Positions 34,810 to 43,929 of a stretch of DNA of 64,000 nt are shown here, piece after piece. Numbering within the stretch: position 1 is the first letter of the stretch; each line of letters opens with the position of its first letter. The position numbers and the translations under genes were made by a program. The DNA comes from Wohlfahrtiimonas chitiniclastica DSM 18708 (GTDB taxonomy: Bacteria > Pseudomonadota > Gammaproteobacteria > Cardiobacteriales > Wohlfahrtiimonadaceae): positions 182,807 to 246,806 of the forward strand of contig NZ_AQXD01000001.1 of assembly GCF_000375345.1 (NCBI RefSeq), in the 5' to 3' direction. The notes under the pieces are model-generated. The model ran no database searches. It saw only the letters and a program-made list of their open reading frames with translations, and was not told the origin of the DNA.

Positions 34810-34836
34810 AAAAATCGGCCATGTGCCGATTTTTTA
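34810..34836 (+). terminator. Intrinsic terminator
   Basis: Stem AAAAATCGGC/GCCGATTTTT with a 5-base loop. Confidence 0.92.
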
Positions 34837-34865
34837 TTCATTAACTAAAAGATGAGTGAGTAATT

Positions 34866-35390
34866 ATGATGAGAAAATTATTATTAACTGTGTCCTTGTC
34901 GCTCTTGATTTCAGCACAGGCAGATGAAATTGTCAGTCATGAGCAGCCTTTTACTCTGATTTATCAAAAGACAACGCAATATACGCGCAATGATGTATAT
35001 GTGGGTTCTCAGATTTTATCGGGACAACTCTATTATGTGGGTGATGGCCCCTTTGGCGATGGTTTTTATTTTCAAGTGGATGACAAAGATGTGCCCAAAT
35101 TACCTGTGATCGTGATGCATAAAGGTGAGCCTCAGCAGACCACATTTGTGTTGAATGATTTACAAGATATGAACGATGAACAATTGCAATCAGCGGCTCA
35201 GGCTTTGGGCATTAAAACGGATTTAACATCCACAAGTTTTAGAGAGCGTATGTGTGGTGTTGAAGGGCCAATCACTTTACAAGCAAGTAATATCAATTTC
35301 TTTGGCGTTGAAGACTCAGAATATAATATCGATATGAGAATCGTGCGCGTGATTGATTCAGGGCCTTTTAGAACAATGTGCAATGAATGA
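34866..35390 (+). CDS. Exported protein of unknown function
   Basis: 174-residue protein I do not recognise. N-terminal signal peptide MMRKLLLTVSLSLLISAQADE, probably cleaved after AQA or nearby. The mature part is acidic, beta-rich in appearance, with aromatic-rich segments (LYYVGDGPFGDGFYFQVDD) and two Cys (in RERMCGVEG and at the C-terminal TMCNE) that could form a disulfide in the periplasm. Two ATG codons in tandem allow either start. Monocistronic, between a terminator and the end of the converging symporter gene. Confidence 0.8.
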   Translation: MMRKLLLTVSLSLLISAQADEIVSHEQPFTLIYQKTTQYTRNDVYVGSQILSGQLYYVGDGPFGDGFYFQVDDKDVPKLPVIVMHKGEPQQTTFVLNDLQDMNDEQLQSAAQALGIKTDLTSTSFRERMCGVEGPITLQASNINFFGVEDSEYNIDMRIVRVIDSGPFRTMCNE

Positions 35391-35448
35391 TAAACAACAA
35401 CGAAGACCATTAAGTGTTTCGTTGTTGAATTCATACAAATAGATTTGT

Positions 35449-36711
35449 TTATGCTTGAGGATCTATTTGTATTTTTATATTTTTCGCTTCATGCCGACGT
35501 TCAGATAAATCAACCATTTTTGCAGCCACAAGATCACCTGTAACATTTCCAAGCGTGAAAACCATATCAACTAATACATTAATACCTGCAGTTAAACCAA
35601 CTATTTCTATAGGTAATCCTGCCTGAGCAAAAACAGCTGACATGGCAATTAATCCAGCGCCTGGTACGCCAGCTGTACCTACTGCTGCTAATGTACCAAT
35701 AACAACGATCGAAACTAATTCAACCATACTTAAAGGCATGCCAATAATTTCAGAGGCAAAAATTACTGCAACCCCAAGACGTAATGCTGTGCCATTCATA
35801 TTGACAGTTGCCCCGATGGGTAATGTCAGATTGGCAATGCGTTCATCAATGCCTGCTTTTTTAGCAGCACGTAATGTGATTGGTAGGGTACCTAAGCTGC
35901 TGCATGTAACAAAGGCAGTAAGCATTGATTCTTTAATATCTTTATAAAATTGAATGACTTTACCACCCCATAATTTAAGAATAATAGGATAAAAGACAAC
36001 CAATAATAAAATCACACCAATGTATGAAGTGATGACAAATTTTGCTAATGCGATGACAGTGTCGATTCCCTGATTGCCAATAGTTGCAGCAGTGATGCCA
36101 AATACACCTATGGGGGCATATTCTAAAATACCGTTTAAAATTTTTAATGTGGCTTCATTGGCCGCCTCTGTAAATTTCATGAGAGTATATCCCATGTCTT
36201 GTTGCTTATTATCTTGTGCATGGCGCATATATAAAATTGCTAAGCCAGCAATCACTGCCATAAATACCACAGATAAAATATTACCATCTGCAAAAGATTT
36301 GATGATATTAGTGGGAATCATATTGATGAGTGTATCTAAAAAACCTTGACGTTCAGGGACTGATATTACAATCTCAGAATCTGTTGAGACACCTTTTCCT
36401 GGACGCATAATACTTGCAATGATAATGCCAATGGCAACCGATATACCTGTAGTAATGACATAAATTGGAAATACTTTAACGCCAATTCTCCCTAGTTCTG
36501 TAGGATTTGAATGATTGACTGCAACAATAAGAGATAAAAAAATGAGTGGGATGACAATCATTTTTAATAAATTCATAAAAATGATACCTAGGGGCGCAAA
36601 AAATGTATTTGCAGGTCCAAATGTTAGGCCAAAAATTAAGCCAAGCGTAAAACCCACCGTAATTTTGAGCATAAAAGACTTGCTCCGATACCATTTCCAC
36701 AATGCGATCAT
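35449..36711 (-). CDS. Dicarboxylate/amino acid:cation symporter (DAACS family)
   Basis: 420-residue sodium- or proton-coupled symporter for glutamate, aspartate or C4-dicarboxylates (GltP/DctA/GltT relatives). Typical motifs: AFVTCSSLGTLPITLRAA (the serine-rich HP1-like loop), LPIGATVNMNGTAL (unwound TM7) and GTAGVPGAGLIAMSAVF (HP2). Start set at 36711 because AGGAGG lies six bases upstream; the frame runs further to 36840 without support. It diverges from a LysR-type regulator, which suggests specific control. The substrate is probably an acidic amino acid. Confidence 0.92.
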   Translation of the reverse strand: MIALWKWYRSKSFMLKITVGFTLGLIFGLTFGPANTFFAPLGIIFMNLLKMIVIPLIFLSLIVAVNHSNPTELGRIGVKVFPIYVITTGISVAIGIIIASIMRPGKGVSTDSEIVISVPERQGFLDTLINMIPTNIIKSFADGNILSVVFMAVIAGLAILYMRHAQDNKQQDMGYTLMKFTEAANEATLKILNGILEYAPIGVFGITAATIGNQGIDTVIALAKFVITSYIGVILLLVVFYPIILKLWGGKVIQFYKDIKESMLTAFVTCSSLGTLPITLRAAKKAGIDERIANLTLPIGATVNMNGTALRLGVAVIFASEIIGMPLSMVELVSIVVIGTLAAVGTAGVPGAGLIAMSAVFAQAGLPIEIVGLTAGINVLVDMVFTLGNVTGDLVAAKMVDLSERRHEAKNIKIQIDPQA

Positions 36712-36986
36712 TGTGACCTCCTCTTGAATGAATAAAATATAATTGTTATGTATTTTTGATGCAATGCATTGAAATAAAATACTTTTTGCATTAAAAGTTG
36801 AGCTTTTACATGGTTCTGTGCAATATGAATATAGATTCATAATTGATTTAGATCATGTGTTCACCTAGATTAGGGGCAAATGAGACATAACTGCAAGAGA
36901 GCTTTCTGCATAAGGTCATTCCTATTTTGCTTAAAGTTTTTTGTGGTTGGATGAGTCCATGCATTAATTTGAGGGTGAATAGGGGT

Positions 36987-37928
36987 ATGAGTTTTTCAAG
37001 AATTCCACGTAAAAAAGTGCCATCTATGGCTGCATTACAATGCTTTGAGGCATCTGCAAGATATTTAAGTTTTACACAAGCTGGGGAAGAATTGTATTTA
37101 TCTCAAAGTGCCGTTAGTAAACAAGTGGCACAATTAGAGATGACTTTGCAAACAACTTTATTTTATCGAGTTCGCAAGCGTTTGCGATTATCTACAGCAG
37201 GTCAAATGTATTTACCAGAGGTCAGAAAAATTCTTGGTGTTGTCGAAGAATCTACATTGCATATGTTGTCTTATGAAAGTGATCGAGAGATTTTAAGTCT
37301 TGCGGCTCATCCTACATTTGGTGCACGTTGGTTAATTCCTGCTTTAAAAGGATTTTATGATTTATATCCAAATATTCATTTAAATTTGAAAGACTACGTG
37401 CAGCCTTTTGATTTAGCAAAAGCGGGTATTGATGTAGCCTTTTTATTTGGAAGTGGTATTTGGGAGGGTTTGGAAACAATTAAATTATTTGATGAATTGA
37501 TGATCCCTGTTTGTCAGCCACAATTTTTAAGCAATCATACAAAACAGCTTACAAATGTAGAGGAGTTTCAAAATTATATTTTGTTACAGTGTCAATCACG
37601 CTCTGCTTCTTGGTATTTATATTTTTCAAGTCAAAATGTAGAGATTGATCGTTGTTATCAAGGTCCGGGTTTTGAAACATGGTCGGCATGTATTCAAGCA
37701 GCAGAAATGGGATATGGTATTGCATTGGTGCCTAAGTTCTTAGTACAAGATGAATTGATAAGAGGCTCACTGATTATACCTTGGCACTATGAGCTGGCAA
37801 GCCATGGTGCATATTATTTAGCGTATGAAGCACAGTCTGCAGATATTCCTAGGATAAAAAAACTGGTTGATTGGACAAAGCGGCATTTATCGAATCAAAT
37901 CTTAGAAGAATCGGAAAAAAAGGAATAA
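36987..37928 (+). CDS. LysR-family transcriptional regulator (GcvA-like)
   Basis: 313-residue LysR regulator. The winged helix-turn-helix (PSMAALQCFEASARYLSFTQAGEELYLSQSAVSKQVAQLE) and effector domain (FGARWLIPALKGFYDLYPNIHLNL) match the GcvA/AmpR-like subgroup. Start at ATG 36987 with AGGGG upstream; an upstream frame start at 36927 is not supported. It lies between the divergent symporter gene and the aminotransferase-hglS pair and is likely to control one or both. An imperfect palindrome (37969-37992, GTTGT...ACAAC) between it and the aminotransferase gene could be its operator. Confidence 0.92.
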   Translation: MSFSRIPRKKVPSMAALQCFEASARYLSFTQAGEELYLSQSAVSKQVAQLEMTLQTTLFYRVRKRLRLSTAGQMYLPEVRKILGVVEESTLHMLSYESDREILSLAAHPTFGARWLIPALKGFYDLYPNIHLNLKDYVQPFDLAKAGIDVAFLFGSGIWEGLETIKLFDELMIPVCQPQFLSNHTKQLTNVEEFQNYILLQCQSRSASWYLYFSSQNVEIDRCYQGPGFETWSACIQAAEMGYGIALVPKFLVQDELIRGSLIIPWHYELASHGAYYLAYEAQSADIPRIKKLVDWTKRHLSNQILEESEKKE

Positions 37929-38027
37929 ACCACCGCATTTTTTTCGTTTGAATCACCTAGGTAATTTTGTTGTTATAGAACCATTCTACAACATGATAAG
38001 GCATCTGCCGCCTCGGAGGATTCAACC

Positions 38028-39287
38028 ATGCAAGTGACATCTGCGCTCTCGATTGTGCACCCCATTTTGCTCTCACACGGTCAAAACGCCACTGTGTGGG
38101 ACACAGATGGGCAAGCGTACATTGATTTTATTGGCGGCATTGGTGTCCTCAATTTAGGGCATTGTCATCCGAAAATCGTGGCGGCGATTGTGGATCAAGC
38201 CCAGAAACTCACCCATTATGCTTATAATGCAGCGCCACATGGGCCGTATCAAGCGTTGATGGCGGCGCTCTCAAAATTCATTCCAACGCGCATCCCAATG
38301 ATGGGCATGCTGACCAACTGCGGGGCAGAAGCCACAGAAAATGCCCTTAAAATTGCGCGTATCCATACAGGACGTACAGCAAGCATTGCCTTTGATGGTG
38401 GTTTTCATGGTCGCACATTGGCTGCCCTTAATTTAAATGGCAAAGTCGCACCTTATAAGCAAGGTTTAGGACCATTGCCGGGTCCTGTGTATCATTTGCC
38501 TTTTCCAAGCCCAGACAATGGCATCAGCTGCCAGATGGCGATTGCAGCATTAGAGCGCCTCATTCAGGTGGAAATTGATGTCAAAGAGATTGCCAGCATC
38601 TTTGTAGAGCCTGTGCAAGGTGAAGCAGGCTTTCAGCTGTTAGATCGTGACTTTGCACGTTATCTGCGCTCATTTTGTGATGAGCATGGCATTGTGCTGG
38701 TGTTAGATGAGATTCAATCGGGCTTTGGTCGCACAGGCAAACCCTTTGCCTTTGAACATTTAGGGATTGAACCAGATTTATTGTTGCTAGCAAAAAGCAT
38801 TGCAGGCGGCATGCCCCTTGGCGCGGTGATGGGGAAACCTCATTTGATGGACAATCTCCCTAAAGGCAGTTTAGGTGGCACCTATTCTGGCAATCCTGTG
38901 GCGTGTGCTGCAGCATTGGCCACCATTGAAATTCTATCAGATCGTGATTCTCTTAAGCATTGGGGCGCGCATTATGAAAAAACCGTCAAAGCCCATCATG
39001 CACAGTGGCTCAAAGAGGGCTTGACCTGCGTGGCACCTTTAACGGGCATTGGCGCAATGCGTGGCATTCCTTTGATCACAGAAAATGGCGAACCGAATGC
39101 AAAACTATTGGCGGAATTATTGCCGATGGCGCGTGAGCGTGGCTTATTGTTGATGCCAAGCGGCAAGCATCGCAACATCATCCGCCTTTTAGCCCCTTTA
39201 ACCATAGAGCCTGAACAATTAGAAGCAGGCCTGACCATTTTAGGCGATTGCCTACACACCATAACCAAACCATCGATGGAGAAATGA
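38028..39287 (+). CDS. Class III aminotransferase (GabT-like; possibly 2-aminoadipate transaminase)
   Basis: 419-residue PLP-dependent aminotransferase. The PLP-contact motif DEIQSGFGRTGK is at 228-238 and the Schiff-base Lys is K256 (LLLLAKSIAGGMPLGA). The sequence resembles 4-aminobutyrate aminotransferase. However, its next gene, one base away, encodes an HglS-type 2-oxoadipate-converting enzyme, so the physiological amino donor may be 2-aminoadipate, with 2-oxoadipate as product. A Pseudomonas putida GabT-like protein plays that role in lysine breakdown. Substrate assignment is therefore inference from context; family membership is firm. CGGAGGA precedes the start. Confidence 0.88.
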   Translation: MQVTSALSIVHPILLSHGQNATVWDTDGQAYIDFIGGIGVLNLGHCHPKIVAAIVDQAQKLTHYAYNAAPHGPYQALMAALSKFIPTRIPMMGMLTNCGAEATENALKIARIHTGRTASIAFDGGFHGRTLAALNLNGKVAPYKQGLGPLPGPVYHLPFPSPDNGISCQMAIAALERLIQVEIDVKEIASIFVEPVQGEAGFQLLDRDFARYLRSFCDEHGIVLVLDEIQSGFGRTGKPFAFEHLGIEPDLLLLAKSIAGGMPLGAVMGKPHLMDNLPKGSLGGTYSGNPVACAAALATIEILSDRDSLKHWGAHYEKTVKAHHAQWLKEGLTCVAPLTGIGAMRGIPLITENGEPNAKLLAELLPMARERGLLLMPSGKHRNIIRLLAPLTIEPEQLEAGLTILGDCLHTITKPSMEK

Positions 39288-39288
39288 T

Positions 39289-40677
39289 ATGTCTAATGCT
39301 GTATTTGTCTCGCCGGATGTGATCCGCGCACAGTTTTCTGCGGCGATGTCCGATATGTATCAAAACGAGGTGCCCCTGTATCGTGATTTGATGAATTTGG
39401 TGTCCGATGTCAATGCGGCCACATTGCAAGAAGATGGCAATTTGTATGATCGCCTTCTACAAACGGGCGAGCTTGAACGCTTAGATGAAGAGCGCCACGG
39501 CGCCATTCGCGTGGGTACGGCCGAAGAACTCGGCACCATTCGCCGCCTTTTTGCCGTGATGGGCATGTATCCTGTGGGGTATTATGATCTAACGCCGGCT
39601 GGTGTGCCTGTGCATTCGACGGCATTTCGTGCCATTCATGAAGATGCGCTGAAAATCAGCCCATTTCGTGTGTTTACATCATTATTGCGCTTAGAGTTGA
39701 TCGATGATGAGGCATTGCGTGAAGAAGCAACGCGCATTTTATCTGAGCGCAATATTTTTACTGACAATGCTTTGCGTTTAATTGATCAACATGAGCAAGC
39801 CGGCGGATTGACAGAAGCAGAAGCAACCGAATTTGTGCAAGAAGTGTTAGAAACTTTCCGCTGGCATGCGGATGCAACAGTGACGGCAGAGCAGTATCAG
39901 AATCTACATGATCAACACCGCTTAATTGCGGATGTGGTGGCATTTAAAGGGCCACACATCAACCATTTGACGCCAAGAACGGTGGACATTGATGTGATTC
40001 AGCAACAAATGCCTGCACGTGGCATGAATGCCAAAGCCGTGGTTGAAGGCCCACCGCGCAGACAATGCCCAATTTTATTGCGTCAAACCAGCTTTAAGGC
40101 CTTAGAAGAAGCAGTCTCTTTTAAAAATCAGCAAGCGGATGATACTGGCAGCCACACGGCACGCTTTGGGGAGATTGAGCAGCGCGGTGCTGCATTAACG
40201 CCCAAAGGTCGCGCTTTATATGATGAACTGTTGAATAAAACGCGTGCAGAAGTGCCTGCAACGACAGAACACAATGCCGATGAATATTATGCGGCGCTTG
40301 AAAAACATTTTGCAGCCTTTCCGGACGATTATGCAACGCTGCATGATCAAGGTTTGGCCTTCTTTGCCTATTATCCCACAGAAAAAGGGTTGGCCAATCG
40401 TGGGCAATACTCAAAAGAGATGAGCGCTGCAGATTTAATTGCCGCGGGCGCCATCACTTATGAACCCATTGTGTATGAAGACTTTTTGCCAGTGAGTGCG
40501 GCGGGTATTTTCCAATCGAATTTAGGGGAAGGGGCACAAGCTGATTATGCCCAAAATTCAAGCGAAGCAAAATTTGTGGCGGATTTAGGTGCCTCTGTCA
40601 TTGATGAGCTTGAGATGTATGCAGCCTCACAAGCCCGCTCATTAGAAAAATGTAAAATCGCTTTGGGCATGGTGTAA
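39289..40677 (+). CDS. hglS: 2-oxoadipate dioxygenase/decarboxylase (HglS, DUF1338)
   Basis: 462-residue DUF1338 protein of the YdcJ/HglS type. HglS is an Fe(II) enzyme that converts 2-oxoadipate and oxygen to D-2-hydroxyglutarate and CO2 in lysine catabolism. Key residues fall where expected: His70 and Arg74 in RHGAIR, His226 in NHLTPRT and Glu295 in FGEIEQRG (one residue off the P. putida numbering I recall). This makes an active enzyme likely. It follows the aminotransferase by one base, forming a two-step module from 2-aminoadipate. A terminator follows. Genes for the earlier lysine steps are not in this window. Confidence 0.9.
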   Translation: MSNAVFVSPDVIRAQFSAAMSDMYQNEVPLYRDLMNLVSDVNAATLQEDGNLYDRLLQTGELERLDEERHGAIRVGTAEELGTIRRLFAVMGMYPVGYYDLTPAGVPVHSTAFRAIHEDALKISPFRVFTSLLRLELIDDEALREEATRILSERNIFTDNALRLIDQHEQAGGLTEAEATEFVQEVLETFRWHADATVTAEQYQNLHDQHRLIADVVAFKGPHINHLTPRTVDIDVIQQQMPARGMNAKAVVEGPPRRQCPILLRQTSFKALEEAVSFKNQQADDTGSHTARFGEIEQRGAALTPKGRALYDELLNKTRAEVPATTEHNADEYYAALEKHFAAFPDDYATLHDQGLAFFAYYPTEKGLANRGQYSKEMSAADLIAAGAITYEPIVYEDFLPVSAAGIFQSNLGEGAQADYAQNSSEAKFVADLGASVIDELEMYAASQARSLEKCKIALGMV

Positions 40678-40695
40678 AATTGAGTGGATCATCTG

Positions 40696-40723
40696 AATCG
40701 GCGCTCTGTGCGCCGATTTTTGT
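40696..40723 (+). terminator. Intrinsic terminator after hglS
   Basis: 9-bp stem AATCGGCGC/GCGCCGATT, 5-base loop, T-tract. Confidence 0.92.
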
Positions 40724-41006
40724 TACAATCATGTCAATTTCCATAACAACATTAGAGCAATATAAAGATGAAATTACATGAAGTGAGAACAAAACATCAT
40801 TTATAAAAACATCACCGGTTATGTGGTGGGCGAAGATGCCTGAACCAATTGCTTTAAGGCAGGCGCTGCATTGGCTTGATTTGACAGTCACCCATTATCT
40901 CGGATATTCTCTATTAATAAATAAAAATTAATTTATATTTAATTAATTTTTATATTAAACGACAGATTTTAATTGACATAATGCAGTTCGTTTATGGGTG
41001 ACTACA
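40724..41006. other. Intergenic region before cyoA
   Basis: No gene is convincing here. Short open stretches exist (a 12-codon frame from 40768, a 31-codon frame from ATG 40836) but none has a recognisable product; the GC content of 40800-40890 is higher than in the flanks, so it may be the worn remnant of a gene. From 40900 to 40970 the DNA is almost pure AT. The cyoA promoter should lie in this AT-rich part, but I cannot place its -10 and -35 with confidence. Confidence 0.5.
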
Positions 41007-41912
41007 ATGAGAAAAACCTACACAAAAGTTGTACGCACGGGCGTGATGCTCCTAGCGCTGATGATTCTGTCAGGCTGTGATCTTGCGCTCTTTAATCCGA
41101 AAGGTGAAATCGCTGAATATGAAAAATGGCTCCTGATCTTCAGCGCCGGCATCATGCTGCTGGTGATCATTCCGTGCATCATCATGGCGGTGGTATTCCC
41201 ATGGTGGTTTCGTGAATCGAATCAAAAAGCGAAATATCACCCTGAGTGGCGGGAGTCAAAAATTTTAGAAAAGTTCATGTGGGGCGTGCCGATTGTCATT
41301 ACGGTGATTTTAGCGTTCATCGTGATTCAAAGCACCATTGACCTCAATCCGAAAAAGCCCATTGAATCAGAGCATGATGAGCTGGTGATCGAAGTGGTTT
41401 CGATGGATTGGCAATGGCTCTTTATCTATCCTGAAGAGGGCATTGCCACCATCAATGAGCTCTATTTACCGGTGGATCGTCCGCTCAAATTCCGCTTAAC
41501 CTCTCAAACAGTGATGAATGCCTTTTTTGTGCCGCAATTGGGCACGCAGCTTGATGTGATGAGCGGCATGGAAAACGTCTTGCATTTGATTGTCAATGAG
41601 CCAGGGCGCTTTCAAGGGGCATCGTATGGCTTTAGCGGCGCGGGTTATTCTGACATGAAATTCCCTGTGATTGCTGTGCCAATGGCGGACTTTGATGCAT
41701 GGGTGCTAAAAATGCAGAGCACAGATAATCATCCGCTTACTTGGGCAAAATACCAAGAGATGGTGAAAGCTCAGCCCATCAATGCACCGGTGCAATATTT
41801 CCATCCCATCGACAAGGGCATTTATCTACGCATCATCGGGCAGTTCATGGATCTTAAAGAACTGGAAGAACACATGATGCACATGCATCACATGCCTGCC
41901 TCTCAACCATAA
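41007..41912 (+). CDS. cyoA: Cytochrome bo3 ubiquinol oxidase subunit II
   Basis: 301-residue lipoprotein subunit of the proton-pumping quinol oxidase. The signal peptide ends in LILSGC (lipidated Cys about 25). Two transmembrane helices follow and then a cupredoxin domain (MDWQWLFIYPEEGIATINEL, PQLGTQLDVMSGMENVLHL) that lacks the CuA ligands, as expected for a quinol rather than cytochrome c oxidase. ATG 41007 (GGGTGA upstream) preferred to the in-frame GTG at 40998. First gene of cyoABCDE. Confidence 0.96.
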   Translation: MRKTYTKVVRTGVMLLALMILSGCDLALFNPKGEIAEYEKWLLIFSAGIMLLVIIPCIIMAVVFPWWFRESNQKAKYHPEWRESKILEKFMWGVPIVITVILAFIVIQSTIDLNPKKPIESEHDELVIEVVSMDWQWLFIYPEEGIATINELYLPVDRPLKFRLTSQTVMNAFFVPQLGTQLDVMSGMENVLHLIVNEPGRFQGASYGFSGAGYSDMKFPVIAVPMADFDAWVLKMQSTDNHPLTWAKYQEMVKAQPINAPVQYFHPIDKGIYLRIIGQFMDLKELEEHMMHMHHMPASQP

Positions 41913-41922
41913 GGAGCCAAAT

Positions 41923-43929
41923 ATGTTTGGACGATTAACCATTGATAGCATTCCATGGAGCCATCCCATTCCCTTGGCGGCCTTTGGCTTCATCATTTTA
42001 GTGGTGCTGGCGGTTTTAACCACCATCACTGTGACGCGCCGTTGGGGCTGGCTCTGGACGAACTGGCTCACCACAACAGATCATAAACGCATTGGCATCA
42101 TCTACATCATCGTGGCGATTGTGATGTTGCTGCGCGGTTTTTCCGATGCCATCATGATGCGCACACAAATGGCGCTCGCCTCCACGGGGGATCGCGTGGG
42201 TTATTTACCGCCAGAACATTATGATCAGATTTTCTCAGCCCACGGCGTGATCATGATTTTCTTTATGGCGATGCCATTCATCATTGGTTTGATGAACATC
42301 ATCATTCCGCAGCAACTTGGGCGCCGCGATGTGGCATTTCCTGTATTAAATGCGGTCAGCGTTTGGCTCACCGTTGCTGGGGCGATTTTAATTAACTTAT
42401 CCCTCGGGATTGGTGAATTTGCCAAAACAGGTTGGGTTGCGTATGCACCGCTCTCTGAAAGCTTATACAGCCCGGGCGTTGGCGTGGATTATTATATGTG
42501 GAGCATCCAGATTTCGGGGCTTGGCACCACATTTGCCGCCATCAATATGTTTGTGACCATTTTACGCATGCGCGCGCCTGGCATGAAAATGTTTCAGATG
42601 CCGCTCTTTTCCTGGTCAACCTTCTGTACGTCCATTTTGATTTTAGCAACATTCCCCATTTTGACGGCAACGATGTTACTTTTGGCGCTTGACCGTTATT
42701 TAGGTTTTGAGATCTTCACCAATACATTGGGCGGCGGTAGCCAAATGATGTATGTGAACCTCATTTGGGCTTGGGGTCATCCGGAAGTGTACATTTTGAT
42801 TTTGCCAGTCTTTGGGATCTTCTCAGAAGTGGTGTCAACCTTTAGCCGTAAATATCTCTTTGGTTATAAAGCGTTGGTTTGGGCGATCATTGCCATTTTA
42901 TTCATGTCGCTGACTGTATGGCTTCATCACTTCTTTACGATGGGCGCAGGGGTGAATGTGAATGCCTTCTTTGGCATTACTACCATGCTGATCGCGATTC
43001 CGACAGGCGTGAAGGTCTTTAACTGGCTGTTCACCATTTATCGTGGGCAAGTGCGCATGGAACCGCCAATGTTATGGGCAGTGGGTTTCTTGGTGCTCTT
43101 TGTGCTTGGGGGAATGACAGGTGTGATGCTTGCGATTCCGGGCGTGAACTATTCTGTGCATAACACCATGTTTGTGGTGGCGCACTTCCATAATACGATC
43201 ATTGGCGGCGTTGTTTTCGGCGTCATGGCAGGTTACAACTATTGGTTCCCGAAAGCCTTTGGTTTCAAGCTTAATAAAGGCTGGGGTGTAGCATCATTCT
43301 ATCTTTGGTTCTTTGGCTTCCTCTTTGCCTTCGTTCCGCTCTATTTAGTGGGCTTTGATGGCATGCCGCGCCGCGTGAGTCAAAACATTGACTATCGTTA
43401 TGGACCGTATTTAGTGGTGGCATTCTTTGGTGCTGTGATGATTCTCTTTGGCATCATCACCATGTTGATTCAGCTCTTTGTGAGCATTAAACATCGTGAA
43501 CAGTTGCGCGATGAAACGGGCGATCCTTGGAATGGCCGTACATTAGAGTGGTCGATTCCATCACCGCCACCTGCGTATAACTTTGCGGTCATTCCTGAAG
43601 TGGATGACATCGACATGTTCTGGAAGCTCAAACAAGAGGGCAAAGCGTATGATCCGCATCGAACTTATGAGGACATTTATGTGCCCAAACATACAGCCCT
43701 TGGGTTTGTGTCAGGCGGTGTTTTAGCGGGATTAACAGCTTTTTGTTTGGTGTGGAGCATTTGGTGGCTTGGCATCATCTTCTTTGGTGCAGCGATCATC
43801 TTCTGGATTGTGGAAAGTTTCCGCGAACATGAAGAGGTGAGAATTCCGAAAGAGAACATTGCCGCTGCCGATCAAGCCTTTTTACAACATGTTCAGCAAT
43901 ATCAACTGGCACAAGGAGGTCGCTCATGA
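41923..43929 (+). CDS. cyoB: Cytochrome bo3 ubiquinol oxidase subunit I
   Basis: 668-residue haem-copper oxidase subunit with low-spin haem b, haem o3 and CuB. Canonical motifs: WAWGHPEVYILILPVFGI (CuB His and cross-linked Tyr), LHHFFTMG (CuB His pair) and VVAHFHNTIIGG (haem ligands). About 15 transmembrane helices. The length matches E. coli CyoB (663). The stop overlaps cyoC by 4 bases. Confidence 0.98.
   Translation: MFGRLTIDSIPWSHPIPLAAFGFIILVVLAVLTTITVTRRWGWLWTNWLTTTDHKRIGIIYIIVAIVMLLRGFSDAIMMRTQMALASTGDRVGYLPPEHYDQIFSAHGVIMIFFMAMPFIIGLMNIIIPQQLGRRDVAFPVLNAVSVWLTVAGAILINLSLGIGEFAKTGWVAYAPLSESLYSPGVGVDYYMWSIQISGLGTTFAAINMFVTILRMRAPGMKMFQMPLFSWSTFCTSILILATFPILTATMLLLALDRYLGFEIFTNTLGGGSQMMYVNLIWAWGHPEVYILILPVFGIFSEVVSTFSRKYLFGYKALVWAIIAILFMSLTVWLHHFFTMGAGVNVNAFFGITTMLIAIPTGVKVFNWLFTIYRGQVRMEPPMLWAVGFLVLFVLGGMTGVMLAIPGVNYSVHNTMFVVAHFHNTIIGGVVFGVMAGYNYWFPKAFGFKLNKGWGVASFYLWFFGFLFAFVPLYLVGFDGMPRRVSQNIDYRYGPYLVVAFFGAVMILFGIITMLIQLFVSIKHREQLRDETGDPWNGRTLEWSIPSPPPAYNFAVIPEVDDIDMFWKLKQEGKAYDPHRTYEDIYVPKHTALGFVSGGVLAGLTAFCLVWSIWWLGIIFFGAAIIFWIVESFREHEEVRIPKENIAAADQAFLQHVQQYQLAQGGRS

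Noticed and set aside
35396-35426. AACAACGAA/TTCGTTGTT hairpin between the exported protein and the symporter as terminator
   Set aside because: Good stem but a 13-base loop and no T-tract on either side; left unannotated.
40598-40891. 97-codon minus-strand frame overlapping the end of hglS
   Set aside because: No ribosome binding site, low-complexity look, overlaps the hglS terminator and coding end; no recognisable product.
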